A DNA stretch of 56,134 nt from Gammaproteobacteria bacterium (GTDB taxonomy: Bacteria > Pseudomonadota > Gammaproteobacteria > SURF-13): assembly GCA_003599485.1 (NCBI GenBank), contig QZKM01000005.1, positions 1-56,134 on the forward strand, in the 5' to 3' direction. The notes beneath the pieces were generated by a model. It saw only the letters and a list, made by a program, of their open reading frames with translations, was not told where the DNA came from and did no database searches. A program made the position numbers and the translations under genes. Shown piece after piece: positions 45,335 through 54,398 of this stretch (its first letter is position 1; each line of letters begins with the position of its first letter).

Positions 45335-45922
45335 TCAGCCTGTCTTGCGCGTAGCGCTTTTCGTGCGCGATCTCAGCCAGTCGTAGAGATGCCGGACTTC
45401 CTGCTTGATGAATTTTTCATCGTGAAAAGCACTTGCCAGCGTGGCGATACCTTGGCTGCGGGCGAGCAGATGCAGCGCTAGCGCATCGGCGTTGGTCTTG
45501 CGGCCGAGCAGTTCGAATTGCCGACGCAGCCAGGTCCGAAACAGCGTAAACAGCCTGTTTGCCTCGCCCTGCGAGGGATGATTCAGCTTCGCCAGCTCTG
45601 TGCACAGCGTGCCCACCGGGCAGCCGTAACGTTTTATGTCGGCCCGGTTTGCGATCAGAATGCCGATAAAGCTCCGGATGCGATCTACGGGTTGTTTCCC
45701 TTCGATTTCCCACTGCTCCAGCATCTTCCGGGTATTAGCCAGACGCGCCTCGATCACGGCATCCAGAATTTCGTCCTTGGATTTGAAGTGATAGTAAAAA
45801 TTGCCGCGCGAAATCTGCACCGCATCCGCAATGTCCGAGAACGAGGTGTGCTCGTAACCTCGCCGATAGAACAACTGATCAGCAGCTTCAACGATGTGAT
45901 CGCGGGTTGTCTTGTCGCTCAT
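45335..45922 (-). CDS. NemR-like TetR-family repressor
   Basis: The 195-residue TetR-family protein has an N-terminal helix-turn-helix (about residues 8-55, AADQLFYRRGYEHTSFSDIA and ISRGNFYYHFKSKDEI). The motif YGCPVGTLCTELAKL (about residues 98-112) corresponds to the region of E. coli NemR whose Cys106 senses electrophiles and hypochlorous acid. It lies between an Old Yellow Enzyme gene and a YciI-like gene. Two TAGGAC-N4-GTCCTA palindromes upstream of the enzyme are its likely operators. Confidence 0.85.
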   Translation of the reverse strand: MSDKTTRDHIVEAADQLFYRRGYEHTSFSDIADAVQISRGNFYYHFKSKDEILDAVIEARLANTRKMLEQWEIEGKQPVDRIRSFIGILIANRADIKRYGCPVGTLCTELAKLNHPSQGEANRLFTLFRTWLRRQFELLGRKTNADALALHLLARSQGIATLASAFHDEKFIKQEVRHLYDWLRSRTKSATRKTG

Positions 45923-45956
45923 AAAAATGCCTTCAGGGTCAACCGCGCCTCAAGGG

Positions 45957-47048
45957 TCAGACTGCTTGAGTTTCCTCGCCACGGTAAAAGGGATAGTCGG
46001 TGTAGCCTGCTTCGGTTCCGCCGTAGAAAGTGGATGGATCGGCCGCGTTTAACGGCAGGTTCTCCCGATAACGGCGCACCAGGTCCGGATTGGCCAGGAA
46101 CGGAATTCCAAACGCAATCAGGTCCGCCGCGCCGCTACGTACCGCCGTTTGGGCGCGCGCGAGGTCATAGCCGTTGTTGGCGACATACGGGCCTGAAAAC
46201 CTCGAACGCAGGGCACGATAATCCACCGTGCTGGCCTTCGTCAGCATGTCGCCTTCGAGCACGTGCACATAGGCTAGGCCGCGCGAACTCAATTGCCCCA
46301 TGAAATAGCCGAAGTGCGCCTCCGGGTCGGAATCCGACATCGAGTTGAAACTGTTCTCGGGGCTCAGGCGCACCCCCACGCGCCGTGCCGGCCACACCGC
46401 GCACACGGCGTCGAGGATTTCGTTCAGAAGGCGCATGCGGTTCTGCACGCTGCCTCCATACGCGTCGGTGCGTCGGTTGCTGCCGTCGCGCAGAAACTGG
46501 TCGACGATATAGCCGTTGGCGCCGTGCACTTCCACGCCGTCGAAGCCCGCGCGCTTGGCCATCTCGGCAGCGTGCTTGAACTGCGCCACGATGCCGGGAA
46601 TCTCGCGGGTCTCGAGCGCACGCGGCGTCACGAAATCCTGCATGCCGCCGTAGGTGACGGCCTGGCCCGCCGGCCGCAGCGCCGACGGGGCCACCGGCGT
46701 GGCGTTGTTCGGTAGCAGGCTCGGGTGGGAAATGCGCCCGCAATGCTGCAACTGGACGAAGACGTGGCCGCCGGCCGCGTGTACCGCGTCGGTCACGCCG
46801 CGCCAGCTCGCCGCGTGGGCCTCCGTGTGAATCCCCGGGGTGGCTGGATAGCCCACGCCCTCGGGAGAGACTGGGGTGGACTCGGTGATGATCAGCCCGG
46901 CGCTGGCGCGTTGCCGATAATAGGTCACCATCATGGGCGGCACGATGCCATTTTCAGCAGCACGATTGCGCGTCATGGGCGCCATGACCATCCGGTTGGC
47001 GAGTGTCAGGTCACCTAACTGGAACGGCTCGAACAAATCTATAGTCAT
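45957..47048 (-). CDS. Old Yellow Enzyme family flavin reductase (NemA-like)
   Basis: The 363-residue FMN-dependent ene-reductase begins MTIDLFEPFQLGDLTLANRM and has MAPMTRNRA, VFVQLQHCGRISHPSLLP, FDGVEVHGANGYIVDQFLRD, NRRTDAYGGSVQNRMRLLNE and a C-terminal FGIPFLANPDLVRR. It reduces activated alkenes or N-ethylmaleimide-like electrophiles. ATG 47048 fits the family, and two palindromic operators lie 31-78 bp upstream. The next genes are its likely repressor, a YciI-like protein and tag. Confidence 0.92.
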   Translation of the reverse strand: MTIDLFEPFQLGDLTLANRMVMAPMTRNRAAENGIVPPMMVTYYRQRASAGLIITESTPVSPEGVGYPATPGIHTEAHAASWRGVTDAVHAAGGHVFVQLQHCGRISHPSLLPNNATPVAPSALRPAGQAVTYGGMQDFVTPRALETREIPGIVAQFKHAAEMAKRAGFDGVEVHGANGYIVDQFLRDGSNRRTDAYGGSVQNRMRLLNEILDAVCAVWPARRVGVRLSPENSFNSMSDSDPEAHFGYFMGQLSSRGLAYVHVLEGDMLTKASTVDYRALRSRFSGPYVANNGYDLARAQTAVRSGAADLIAFGIPFLANPDLVRRYRENLPLNAADPSTFYGGTEAGYTDYPFYRGEETQAV

Positions 47049-47078
47049 GATGATCTCCGGCGGTCTGACACAGCGTAG

Positions 47079-47126
47079 TAGGACGTGTGTCCTATCCCCG
47101 GATGCAAGATAGGACAATCGTCCTAT
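47079..47126 (-). promoter_or_regulatory. twin palindromic operators of the NemR-like regulator
   Basis: TAGGACGTGTGTCCTA (47079-47094) and ATAGGACAATCGTCCTAT (47109-47126) share the core TAGGAC-N4-GTCCTA, close to the known NemR operator TAGACC-N4-GGTCTA. Their centres are 31 bp apart, about three helical turns, so both face the same side of the helix. They lie directly upstream of the nemA-like gene. Confidence 0.8.
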
Positions 47127-47295
47127 TCTGTCAAGGGCAAACTACAGGCTCATTCGTCTATCGGGACATCAGGAAATGAAATGATGCGCGTGCGCAAATA
47201 TTTTGATTGGCCTTGCCGTTATTGCCCAATCTAACATACAGGTGAGTTTACCTGATTTATCTTCCCAGCTTTTTTACGCAGCTTGTCATCGAACG

Positions 47296-48129
47296 TTACA
47301 AAGCCGGGTTTCCTACGTAGCGATCGAGAAAGTCGGCCAGCTCACGGGCCCAAGACTCGCGGCTGAACAGGAAGCTGTCGTTGTGGCCGCCGCGCATCTC
47401 CAGAAAAGTCTTGGGTTCGCGCGCCGCCTCGAACAGCGCGCGGCCGTGGCGGTAGGGGATGACTTCGTCTTCGCGGCTGTGGGCGATGAGCAGCGGGGCG
47501 TGCACGTCCTTGAGGTAGGCGCGGGTGTTGTAATCGTAGCGCGACAGCAGCCGCACCGGGAGGAACGGATAAACCTCGGCCCCCAGGTCCGGCACGGAGG
47601 TGAAGACCGAGGCCAGCACCAGCGCCCCGGGCCGTTGGCGTGACGCGAGCCACGCCGCCACCGCGCCGCCGAGGGATTCTCCCAAGAGCGCGATGCGTCG
47701 AGGCTCGATGTTCCGGGTCACGGTGAGGTAACGCCACGCCGCTTCCGCATCGCGATAGGTTCCCGGTTCGCTGGGTTTGCCGCTGCTTTTGCCGTAGCCG
47801 CGGTAGTCGAAGATGAAGCTGGAATAGCCCAGCCGGTGCAGCATGAGCAGGTATTCAATGCGGTGGGCGATGTTGCCGGCGTTGCCGTGGAACAGCAGCA
47901 CGGTTCCCCGGTCATGCTCCGCGGGGACGAACCAGGCGTGCAGGCTTTCCCCGTCGGCGGTGTTGAGCCGCACTTCTTCGTAGTCGAGGCCCGCGTCGCG
48001 CGGCGTGGCGACGAACTCGCGTCCTATGTCGGGAAAATAGACCAGCCGCGACTGAAACAAAAACACGCCGGCGAGCAGCGCCGTATAGACAGCCGCCAGG
48101 ATTCCTAAAATGTTCCACACCATGCGCAC
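47296..48129 (-). CDS. membrane-anchored alpha/beta hydrolase (BEM46/YfhR type)
   Basis: The 277-residue protein has an N-terminal membrane anchor (residues about 4-28) and an alpha/beta-hydrolase domain with LLFHGNAGNIAHRIEYLLML (oxyanion loop), GYSSFIFDYRGYGKSSGKP, the nucleophile elbow LLGESLGGAVAAWLA (Ser about residue 151), SREDEVIPY (acid) and GGHNDSF (His). It resembles the BEM46/YfhR group, whose substrates are unknown. The gap to the upstream gene (47049-47295) holds the NemR-type operators and a short AT-rich stretch but no gene. Confidence 0.87.
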   Translation of the reverse strand: MRMVWNILGILAAVYTALLAGVFLFQSRLVYFPDIGREFVATPRDAGLDYEEVRLNTADGESLHAWFVPAEHDRGTVLLFHGNAGNIAHRIEYLLMLHRLGYSSFIFDYRGYGKSSGKPSEPGTYRDAEAAWRYLTVTRNIEPRRIALLGESLGGAVAAWLASRQRPGALVLASVFTSVPDLGAEVYPFLPVRLLSRYDYNTRAYLKDVHAPLLIAHSREDEVIPYRHGRALFEAAREPKTFLEMRGGHNDSFLFSRESWARELADFLDRYVGNPAL

Positions 48130-48159
48130 GACGGCCTTGGCGAGAGTATCCCGAAAAAA

Positions 48160-48172
48160 TGGACTTATTCAG
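48160..48172. repeat. half copy of the CTGAATAAGTCC repeat
   Basis: TGGACTTATTCAG is the complement of CTGAATAAGTCCA, the arm of the hairpin repeats at 28990 and 44378. Only one arm is kept here, in the gap between the hydrolase and the AI-2E family gene. Confidence 0.4.
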
Positions 48173-48217
48173 AGCTTCACAAGGGTGAACCGCGAAACGG
48201 CATCGCCGGAGGAGTGG

Positions 48218-49312
48218 CTATTCCCGGCCTTGCCCCGGTGGTGGCTGAGCGGCCGTTTGCGCCTGCGTTTCCTCCAGCCACTCGCGCCACACCGCGACCA
48301 GCACGGCGAGGATCACCGGGCCGAGGAACAGCCCAACCAGGCCGAAGGCCGCGAGACCGCCAAGCACGCCGAACATGACCAGTAGGAAAGGGACACGGGT
48401 GGCGCTGCTGATCACCAGCGGGCGCACCAGGTTGTCCACCCAGCTCACCACCAGCGCGCCCCAGAGCAATAGGCCGGCGCCGGCGGCCACCTGGCCATTG
48501 AGCAACAGCCACACGCCAATCGAGCCCCAGACGAAAGGCGTGCCGAAGGGAATCAGCGCGATCAGCACGGTCAACGCGGCCAGCAGCACCGGCGCCTCGA
48601 GTCCTGCGGCCCAGTAGCCCAGGCCGGCGAGCACCCCCTGCGCCAGCGCCGTCAGCACCAGGCCGTAGACCACGGCTTGGGTCATGGCGCCGGCGGCGGC
48701 GAGGTAAGCGTCTACGCGCACGCCGAGGAAGCGATGCAACACGCGCCGCGCCTGACTGAGCAGCTTTTCGCCGTCGCGGTAGAGGAAGAACACCGCGATC
48801 AGGGCGAGGCCGAGCTTGGCCGCGTTGCGCCCCACGCCGCCCAGAAGGTCCAGAATCTCGCCGGTGCGCTGCTCGACCCAATGCCCGACTCGCTCCCGCG
48901 TCGCCGCCGGATCCGCGGCGAGTTGATCGAGCAACTCCTGCAGCCGCTCGCCCAGCCAGGGAATGCCGGCGATGAACTCCGGCAGCGGGCGCGGCCCCTG
49001 CGCCAGATAGGCCGCCACTGCTGCGTAGGCGGCGCCCAACTCATCGCGCAGCAGGGCGATCAGCCACAGCAGCGGCAGCACGAACGCCGCCGTGAGCAGC
49101 AGCGTCATGATGAGCGCGCTACCCGTGGCGTTGCCGCGCAGCGCCCGGCGCAGCCGCGCGTACAGCGGCCAGGTGGCATAGGCGAGAATGCCGGCCCAGG
49201 CCAACGGCGCCAGAAACAGGTGCAACACCGCGTAGGTGAGAATTAACAGGCCGCCCAGCAACAGGCCGAGGATGATGCGGCGCGTCAGGGTCGAGGCGAC
49301 GTGATCACTCAC
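48218..49312 (-). CDS. AI-2E family transporter
   Basis: The 364-residue inner-membrane protein of the AI-2E/PerM (TqsA, YdiK) family has about eight helices. HLFLAPLAWAGILAYATWPL is in the first pair, a soluble loop of about 90 residues follows, and then GVLAGLGYWAAGLEAPVLLA and FGTPFVWGSIGVWLL, with a conserved ending PFLLVMFGVLGGLAAFGLVGLFLGP. Members export AI-2 or small ions; the substrate here is unknown. It overlaps the downstream-read carboxymuconolactone decarboxylase-like gene by 4 bases and belongs to the copper operon. Confidence 0.88.
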   Translation of the reverse strand: MSDHVASTLTRRIILGLLLGGLLILTYAVLHLFLAPLAWAGILAYATWPLYARLRRALRGNATGSALIMTLLLTAAFVLPLLWLIALLRDELGAAYAAVAAYLAQGPRPLPEFIAGIPWLGERLQELLDQLAADPAATRERVGHWVEQRTGEILDLLGGVGRNAAKLGLALIAVFFLYRDGEKLLSQARRVLHRFLGVRVDAYLAAAGAMTQAVVYGLVLTALAQGVLAGLGYWAAGLEAPVLLAALTVLIALIPFGTPFVWGSIGVWLLLNGQVAAGAGLLLWGALVVSWVDNLVRPLVISSATRVPFLLVMFGVLGGLAAFGLVGLFLGPVILAVLVAVWREWLEETQAQTAAQPPPGQGRE

Positions 49313-49899
49313 CGGCGGCTTTCTCCGCTCGCGTCGCCTTGCGCCCCGGGCTGCGGCGCCGCGTGGCAGAAGCCCTGTGGCTCGACGCCCAAGGCCGCGT
49401 TGAACTTGCTCGACAGGTTTTGAAATGCAATGAGCGCGGTGAGCTCGATGACGGCGTCGTCGTCGAAGTGACGCCGCAGCCGCTCGATGTGTCCGGCCGT
49501 CACCCGGCGCTCCGAATGGGTAATCGCCTCGGCATAGGCGAGCGCCGCCTTCTCGCGCTCGCTGAAGTGCGCGCTTTCCTCAAAGCGCTCGAGCGCGGCG
49601 AGCCGTTCAAGGCCGCCGCCGCGCTTGAGCGCCAGCGCCGAGTTGATGTCCACGCAAAAGCGACACCAGTTGATCTGCGACACACGCACGGTGATGAGCG
49701 AGCGCAGCACCGGTTCGATGGGCGAGGAGCGCCGGTCGAGCGCGCCGTAGAGCGTGGCCACGCCGAGGAATACCCGCGGGCTGCGCCCCCACAGGCGCGC
49801 GGGTTCGAGCACCGCGCCGTACTTGCGGCGCTGGTTCCAGAAGAACAGGCGCACGTACCAGGGAAAACGGTGTTGCACAGGCGTGGTGATGAAGGGCAT
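49309..49899 (-). CDS. carboxymuconolactone decarboxylase/AhpD-like protein
   Basis: The 196-residue protein begins MPFITTPVQHRFPWYVRLFF and contains the CMD/AhpD-like core with INWCRFCVDINSALALKRGG (CxxC, about residues 81-84). A helix-rich stretch AALAYAEAITHSERRVTAGH and LIAFQNLSSKFNAALGVEP follows. The CxxC motif resembles AhpD-like thiol oxidoreductases. ATG 49899 is chosen because the frame further upstream overlaps the next gene and is Arg-rich noise. Context: copper operon; a redox role is possible. Confidence 0.8.
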   Translation of the reverse strand: MPFITTPVQHRFPWYVRLFFWNQRRKYGAVLEPARLWGRSPRVFLGVATLYGALDRRSSPIEPVLRSLITVRVSQINWCRFCVDINSALALKRGGGLERLAALERFEESAHFSEREKAALAYAEAITHSERRVTAGHIERLRRHFDDDAVIELTALIAFQNLSSKFNAALGVEPQGFCHAAPQPGAQGDASGESRR

Positions 49900-49910
49900 G
49901 ATTGTACCTC

Positions 49911-50558
49911 TCAAGGTTCCCGGTGACGCAGCCGTGCAAGACGCGGAATAAACGCCGGCGTGCGCGCTGCGTAGCGCGTGTAGGTTTCTCCGAACCGGGC
50001 GGCGATTTCGCGCTCCTCGCGCCGCGCCAGGCGCACGTACATATAGGTGAGCACCGGGAACATGGCAAGCGTAAGCAGCGTCGGCCACTGCAACAGAAAG
50101 CCGAACAGGATGAGCACGAATGCAACATACTGCGGATGGCGGATGTGCGCGTAAGGCCCTGCGGTGGCGAGCGCGTGCGCCTGTTGCGCCGCGTACAGCA
50201 CCTTCCAGGCCGCGGCCAGCAGCCAGAAGCCGCCGCCGATGGAGGCGAAACTCAACAAATGAAACGGCCCGAAGTGTGGATTGGCGCGCCAGCCGAACAG
50301 CATCTCCAGCAGATGTCCCGCGTCGTGCGCGAACCAGTCCACGCCGGGATAGCGGCTTTGCAGCCAGCCGGACAGCAGGTACAGCGTGAGCGGAAAGCCG
50401 TACATCTCGGTGAACAGCGCGATGAGGAAGGCGGACGCTGCTCCGAACGAGCGCCAGTCGCGTTTGGTGCGCGGCTTGCTGAAGCTGTAGAGAAAGATCA
50501 GGAACACGAGCGAGTTGATAATCACCAGCGGCCACAAACCATAGGCGGGCGCGTTCAC
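49911..50558 (-). CDS. isoprenylcysteine methyltransferase-like membrane protein
   Basis: The 215-residue membrane protein has six or seven helices. Its C-terminal segment has the ICMT/PEMT-like motif GPYAHIRHPQYVAFVLILFG (about residues 134-153), then LARREEREIAARFGETYTRY (EE motif) and TPAFIPR. In bacteria such proteins methylate lipids or unknown small molecules; the substrate is unknown. I choose GTG 50558, which has a perfect GGAGG at seven bases and overlaps the stop of the DUF2933 gene by 4 bases. It sits in a copper-ATPase operon. Confidence 0.82.
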   Translation of the reverse strand: MNAPAYGLWPLVIINSLVFLIFLYSFSKPRTKRDWRSFGAASAFLIALFTEMYGFPLTLYLLSGWLQSRYPGVDWFAHDAGHLLEMLFGWRANPHFGPFHLLSFASIGGGFWLLAAAWKVLYAAQQAHALATAGPYAHIRHPQYVAFVLILFGFLLQWPTLLTLAMFPVLTYMYVRLARREEREIAARFGETYTRYAARTPAFIPRLARLRHREP

Positions 50559-50779
50559 GGTTTTTCCTCCGGGCCGCGGCGGTGGCCGCCATGACCGAAC
50601 AGGTGCAGCAGCGGGCACAGGAGCAGCAGAATCAGCGGCAGCGCGCCCAGTACGTGCGCCCGATGCTCGGTGATGAGAAAGAACGCCGCAATCGCCAGGA
50701 AACCCGGGAATACAAGGCCAGTGCGGGTTTTCCGCCACGGCGGCGATGGCGTTGAATGGTTCGGCGCATGCCCGCGCAT
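50555..50779 (-). CDS. DUF2933 small membrane protein
   Basis: The 74-residue protein has a basic N-terminus, hydrophobic helices at about residues 23-38 and 44-62, and a His-rich end (LLHLFGHGGHRRGPEEKP). DUF2933 proteins are small, found near copper or metal exporters, and their role is unknown; the HxxGHGGH stretch may bind metal. It lies 1 bp after the P-type ATPase stop and overlaps the next gene by 4 bases, so it is a tightly coupled operon member. Confidence 0.85.
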   Translation of the reverse strand: MRGHAPNHSTPSPPWRKTRTGLVFPGFLAIAAFFLITEHRAHVLGALPLILLLLCPLLHLFGHGGHRRGPEEKP

Positions 50780-50780
50780 G

Positions 50781-53081
50781 TCAGACCTGTGAAAGCTTCA
50801 CGCGCTTGAGCAGCGCCGAGTTGACGATCACCGAGAGCGAACTTAAGGCCATCGCCGCGGCGGCGATGATGGGGTTTAAAAATCCCAGCGCCGCAACGGG
50901 TATGCTCACCGTGTTGTAGATGAACGCCCAGAACAGATTTTGCTTGATCTTCCTGAGCGTGGCGCGTGACAGGCGGATGCTCGCCACCACGTCGCGCACG
51001 TCGTTTTTCACCAGGATGATGCCGCCGGTTTCCTTGGCCACGTCGGAGCCGGAGCCGATGGCGACGCCGATGTCCGCGGTGGCCAGCGCGGGGGCATCGT
51101 TCACGCCGTCGCCCACCATCGCCACCACCTTGCCCTGCGCTTGCAGATCGCGGATCACCTGCGCCTTGTCGCCGGGCAGCACTTCGGCGATGACGCGCTC
51201 GATGCCGAGCTCGCGCGCAATGGCGTTGGCGGTGCGCGGATTGTCGCCGGTGAGCAGCGTCACCTCGATGCCTTCCCGTATCAGGCTTTGCACCGCCTCG
51301 CGCGCTTCGGGTTTGAGCGTGTCCGCCACCGCGATTACGCCCAGCAATGCGCCGTCGTAAGCCAGCAGCATGGCGGTTTTGCCCTGCGCCTCGAGCCGGG
51401 TCATGGTGTCTTCGGCCTGGGTGATGGTGATGCCCGCCTGTTGCAGCAGGCGCCGGTTGCCGAGCAGCGCGGGCTTGCCGTCGAGCAGCGCGCGCGCGCC
51501 GTGCCCCGCAATCGCGCTGAAATCACCGGCTTGTGGCAAGGCGAGGTTGCGGTGTTTCCCCGCGCGCACGATGGCGGCGCCGAGCGGATGTTCTGATCCC
51601 TGTTCCACGGCGGCGGCAAGCCGCAACAACTCTTCCTCGGAGTGGTGCGCGACGGGAACAACGTCCGTGACGTTGGGTTCGCCGCGCGTGAGCGTGCCGG
51701 TTTTGTCGAATACCACGGTGGTAAGCTGGCGTGCGCGCTCCAGCACTTCGGCGCCGCGGATCAATATCCCCGCCTCCGCGCCCTTGCCCACGCCCACCAT
51801 GAGCGCGGCCGGCGTGGCGATGCCGAGCGCGCACGGGCAGGAGATGATAAGCACCGCGATGAAGGACAGCAGCCCCTGCGGGAAATCGCCGGCCAGCCAC
51901 CAGCCGCCAAACGATAAAAACGCCACCACCACTACCGCGGGGACGAAATAGCCGGTCACCTGATCGGCGATGCGCTGGATGGGCGCGCTGGAAGCCTGCG
52001 CCTCCTCCACCAGCTTGATGATCTGCGCCAGCGCGGTTTGCGCGCCAACGCGCGTGGCCTTGAAACGCAGTAGGCCCTCCTGGTTGAGCGTGCCGCCGAT
52101 GACTTGCGCGCCGGGTGTTTTTTCCACTGGCATCGCCTCGCCGGTGAGCATGGCCTCGTTCACGCTGGAGGCGCCTTCCAGCACCACGCCGTCGGCGGGA
52201 ATCTTTTCGCCGGGGCGCACGATGACGATTTCGTCCACCATCACGCTTTCCGCGGACACGTCCATCTCGGCGCCGTTGCGTATCACGTGCGCCTGCGCGG
52301 GCCGCAAGTCCATGAGCTTGCGCACCGCCGCGGAGGAGCGTTTTTTAATGATTTCCTCCATGTATTTGCCGAGCAATACGAAGGCGATGATGACGGCCGA
52401 GACTTCAAAATAAACGGCGCGCTCCTCCACCTTCACCGGCAGCACCTCGGGGAAGAAGATCACCGCCACGCTGTAAAAATACGCCACCGAGGTGCCGAGC
52501 GCGATCAGCGTGTCCATGTTGATGGTGCGCGCCTTGATCGCGTTCCAGGCGCCCACATAGAAGCTCCAACCGCCGATGAACTGCACCGGGGTGACCAGGA
52601 TGAACAGCCACATGCCCCAGGTGAACCAGGGCAGTTGCGGGATCGGCGCCCAGGTTACGATGGTCGCGCCGGTGGCGAGCCCGATGAACGCCGCCGCGCG
52701 CAGGATCGCGAGCGCGAGCACGCCGGTGAGCGCAATCGCCACCCGCGTGCGCATGGACTTGAGCTCCTGTTCGGGTGAGTCGAAGGTGAGCTTGCAACCG
52801 GTGGAGCAAAAATAATAGGTGCGGCCGGCGCGCTCGGAGGTGAGCGCCCCGGCCTTGTCTATCACCATGCCGCAAATCGGGTCTTTGGCCTTGCCTTCAA
52901 CAACGGGGCCCGCGGCGTGGACGTGCGGCTTCACGCCGCCCTGAACGAATTTTTCCGGCGCGGCCTGGAACTCGCGCAGGCAGTGCGTTGAGCAAAAGTG
53001 ATAGCTTTGGTTTTGATAAACGAAGCGGCCCGCCGCCGTTTTTTCATCCACGGTCATCCCGCAGACGGGATCAATTGCCAT
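50781..53081 (-). CDS. copA: copper-translocating P1B-type ATPase with two YHS domains
   Basis: The 766-residue heavy-metal ATPase exports Cu(I) or a similar ion. Two N-terminal YHS-type domains replace the usual HMA domain: [20 protein letters not shown] (residues 4-23) with [10 protein letters not shown], and [15 protein letters not shown] with [11 protein letters not shown]. The core has the CPC motif ([15 protein letters not shown]), phosphorylation site [21 protein letters not shown] and [20 protein letters not shown], and HP in [10 protein letters not shown]. The C-terminal helices carry [11 protein letters not shown] and [17 protein letters not shown], typical of Cu(I) pumps. It is read with DUF5676, Met-rich and DUF302 genes. 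Confidence 0.93.
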   Translation of the reverse strand: MAIDPVCGMTVDEKTAAGRFVYQNQSYHFCSTHCLREFQAAPEKFVQGGVKPHVHAAGPVVEGKAKDPICGMVIDKAGALTSERAGRTYYFCSTGCKLTFDSPEQELKSMRTRVAIALTGVLALAILRAAAFIGLATGATIVTWAPIPQLPWFTWGMWLFILVTPVQFIGGWSFYVGAWNAIKARTINMDTLIALGTSVAYFYSVAVIFFPEVLPVKVEERAVYFEVSAVIIAFVLLGKYMEEIIKKRSSAAVRKLMDLRPAQAHVIRNGAEMDVSAESVMVDEIVIVRPGEKIPADGVVLEGASSVNEAMLTGEAMPVEKTPGAQVIGGTLNQEGLLRFKATRVGAQTALAQIIKLVEEAQASSAPIQRIADQVTGYFVPAVVVVAFLSFGGWWLAGDFPQGLLSFIAVLIISCPCALGIATPAALMVGVGKGAEAGILIRGAEVLERARQLTTVVFDKTGTLTRGEPNVTDVVPVAHHSEEELLRLAAAVEQGSEHPLGAAIVRAGKHRNLALPQAGDFSAIAGHGARALLDGKPALLGNRRLLQQAGITITQAEDTMTRLEAQGKTAMLLAYDGALLGVIAVADTLKPEAREAVQSLIREGIEVTLLTGDNPRTANAIARELGIERVIAEVLPGDKAQVIRDLQAQGKVVAMVGDGVNDAPALATADIGVAIGSGSDVAKETGGIILVKNDVRDVVASIRLSRATLRKIKQNLFWAFIYNTVSIPVAALGFLNPIIAAAAMALSSLSVIVNSALLKRVKLSQV

Positions 53082-53233
53082 GAGGTCTCCGGGGCATAGT
53101 CCATTGCTGCGCCCGCCTGCATCTTATCTCAAAATGCCGGCCCAGGATATGAAAGGGGCAGGCTGCGGAAAAACGCGCGATCTGGAGGAGGCCAAACACG
53201 CCGTAGGAGCCTGGAAAGCGATGGGCACGGCCG
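53082..53233 (-). other. short gap between P-type ATPase and DUF5676 genes
   Basis: This 152-bp stretch has no supported gene. A GGTCTCCGGGG run precedes the ATPase start, so a ribosome-binding site may lie within it. Neither a terminator nor a clear metal-regulator operator was recognised. Confidence 0.4.
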
Positions 53234-53533
53234 CTACTTTCCTTTGCCGCCCATGACGCCGTTCAGCCAATTGTATAACAGGGCAAACACCACGCCCGCC
53301 ACATAGGCCGTGATCAAAATACCGATCAAGCCGTAGAAATAGCCATTCAGGGTAACCGCGCGTCCTCCCTCGGGCTGCAACAGCCGCAGGTCCATGCCGT
53401 GAAACCATGCGTTAAAGAAGGCAAAGGCGGTTTCCGGCCACAATGCGAAGGCCGCGGCGCAGATCGAATACAGCACGCCGAACGTGAGCGCCAGGGAAAC
53501 GCCCAGCACACTGGGGTTGATGGTCTTGCTCAT
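53234..53533 (-). CDS. DUF5676 family membrane protein
   Basis: The 99-residue protein begins MSKTINPSVLGVSLALTFGV and has two membrane helices (about residues 9-31 and 64-88) joined by a loop with WFHGMDLRLLQPEGG. This matches the DUF5676 family, membrane proteins found beside metal exporters and heavy-metal sensors; function unknown. A strong GGAGGACAAATT site precedes the ATG. It lies between the Met-rich protein and the copper ATPase in the same operon. Confidence 0.82.
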   Translation of the reverse strand: MSKTINPSVLGVSLALTFGVLYSICAAAFALWPETAFAFFNAWFHGMDLRLLQPEGGRAVTLNGYFYGLIGILITAYVAGVVFALLYNWLNGVMGGKGK

Positions 53534-53555
53534 AATTTGTCCTCCTTTGTGAATG

Positions 53556-54374
53556 TTACCTGCCTTGCGCGGCCGCCTGATGTTCCAGCATCTGTTCCAT
53601 CATCTCCTCCATCATCTCCATTCGTTGCGCCATGCCGTCCCCGCCCATCATCATGCCGGGCCCCATCCCGCCGCGGCGCTGTTGCTTGAACTGCTCCCGC
53701 TGCTCCTTGGTCAGCGCCGCGCGCGCCTTGTTGCGCGCCTCGATGCCCGTGACGATGATCTCGCGCTTGAGGTCGAAGATCCTGTCGTATATTGCGCCGA
53801 TCTTGTTCGCGTCAGGCACGTCGGCGCCGTACAGCTCGCGCAGCTTCGCCGACTCATCCATGATCTTGCCCGTCAGTCCCCAGGTCTTTTTGCGCTGCTC
53901 GTCCTCGATCTTGCGCAGCGTGGCCCGCTGCTCGTCGCTGAGATTGAGCCTGCTGAACGGGGCCATGCCGTCCTTGCCCATCATGTCCATCATGCCGCCG
54001 CCCATCATCCCGTCCCCGCCCATCATCATGCCGGGACCCATGCCCATCCCGCCTGCTTGGAGTGTTCCGCCCTGCATCATGGAACCTCTCATGCCGCGCA
54101 TCATTTTCATGGCTTCACGCATGCTCTGCATGTGCTCCCGTAAAAGTTTTTGCCGTTCCTTCGGCTGTTTCGCCTCGTGGACTTTTTGCATCTGAGCGCG
54201 CATGGTTTTCATGAGATCCTGCATCTGCTCCATGCGCTTGTTCATTTCGCCGTCTGTTCTGCCCTCGGCGGCGGGAGCGCTTTCTTTCTCAGGATGATGC
54301 GCATCCTCGGCAAAAGCGGTAAATACGGGCATCGCAACGGCGATGAGTGCGGCGCATAATTTCAGTTTATTCAT
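53556..54374 (-). CDS. Met-rich periplasmic protein with Spy/CpxP-like domain
   Basis: The 272-residue precursor has a signal peptide (MNKLKLCAALIAVAMPVFTA), an HHPEKES motif, an N-terminal Met/Gln-rich helix and a region of GMMMGGDGMMGGGMMDM type. A Spy/CpxP-like domain follows (about residues 130-225), with FSRLNLSDEQRATLRKIEDE and the LTxxQ-type ALTKEQREQFKQQ. A second Met-rich tail ends the protein. The 143-residue paralogue at 8400-8831 has the two Met-rich ends joined directly. A copper-binding or envelope-chaperone role is likely but not shown. Confidence 0.8.
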   Translation of the reverse strand: MNKLKLCAALIAVAMPVFTAFAEDAHHPEKESAPAAEGRTDGEMNKRMEQMQDLMKTMRAQMQKVHEAKQPKERQKLLREHMQSMREAMKMMRGMRGSMMQGGTLQAGGMGMGPGMMMGGDGMMGGGMMDMMGKDGMAPFSRLNLSDEQRATLRKIEDEQRKKTWGLTGKIMDESAKLRELYGADVPDANKIGAIYDRIFDLKREIIVTGIEARNKARAALTKEQREQFKQQRRGGMGPGMMMGGDGMAQRMEMMEEMMEQMLEHQAAAQGR

Positions 54375-54398
54375 AACATTCTCCTCGCGAGTGCGGTA

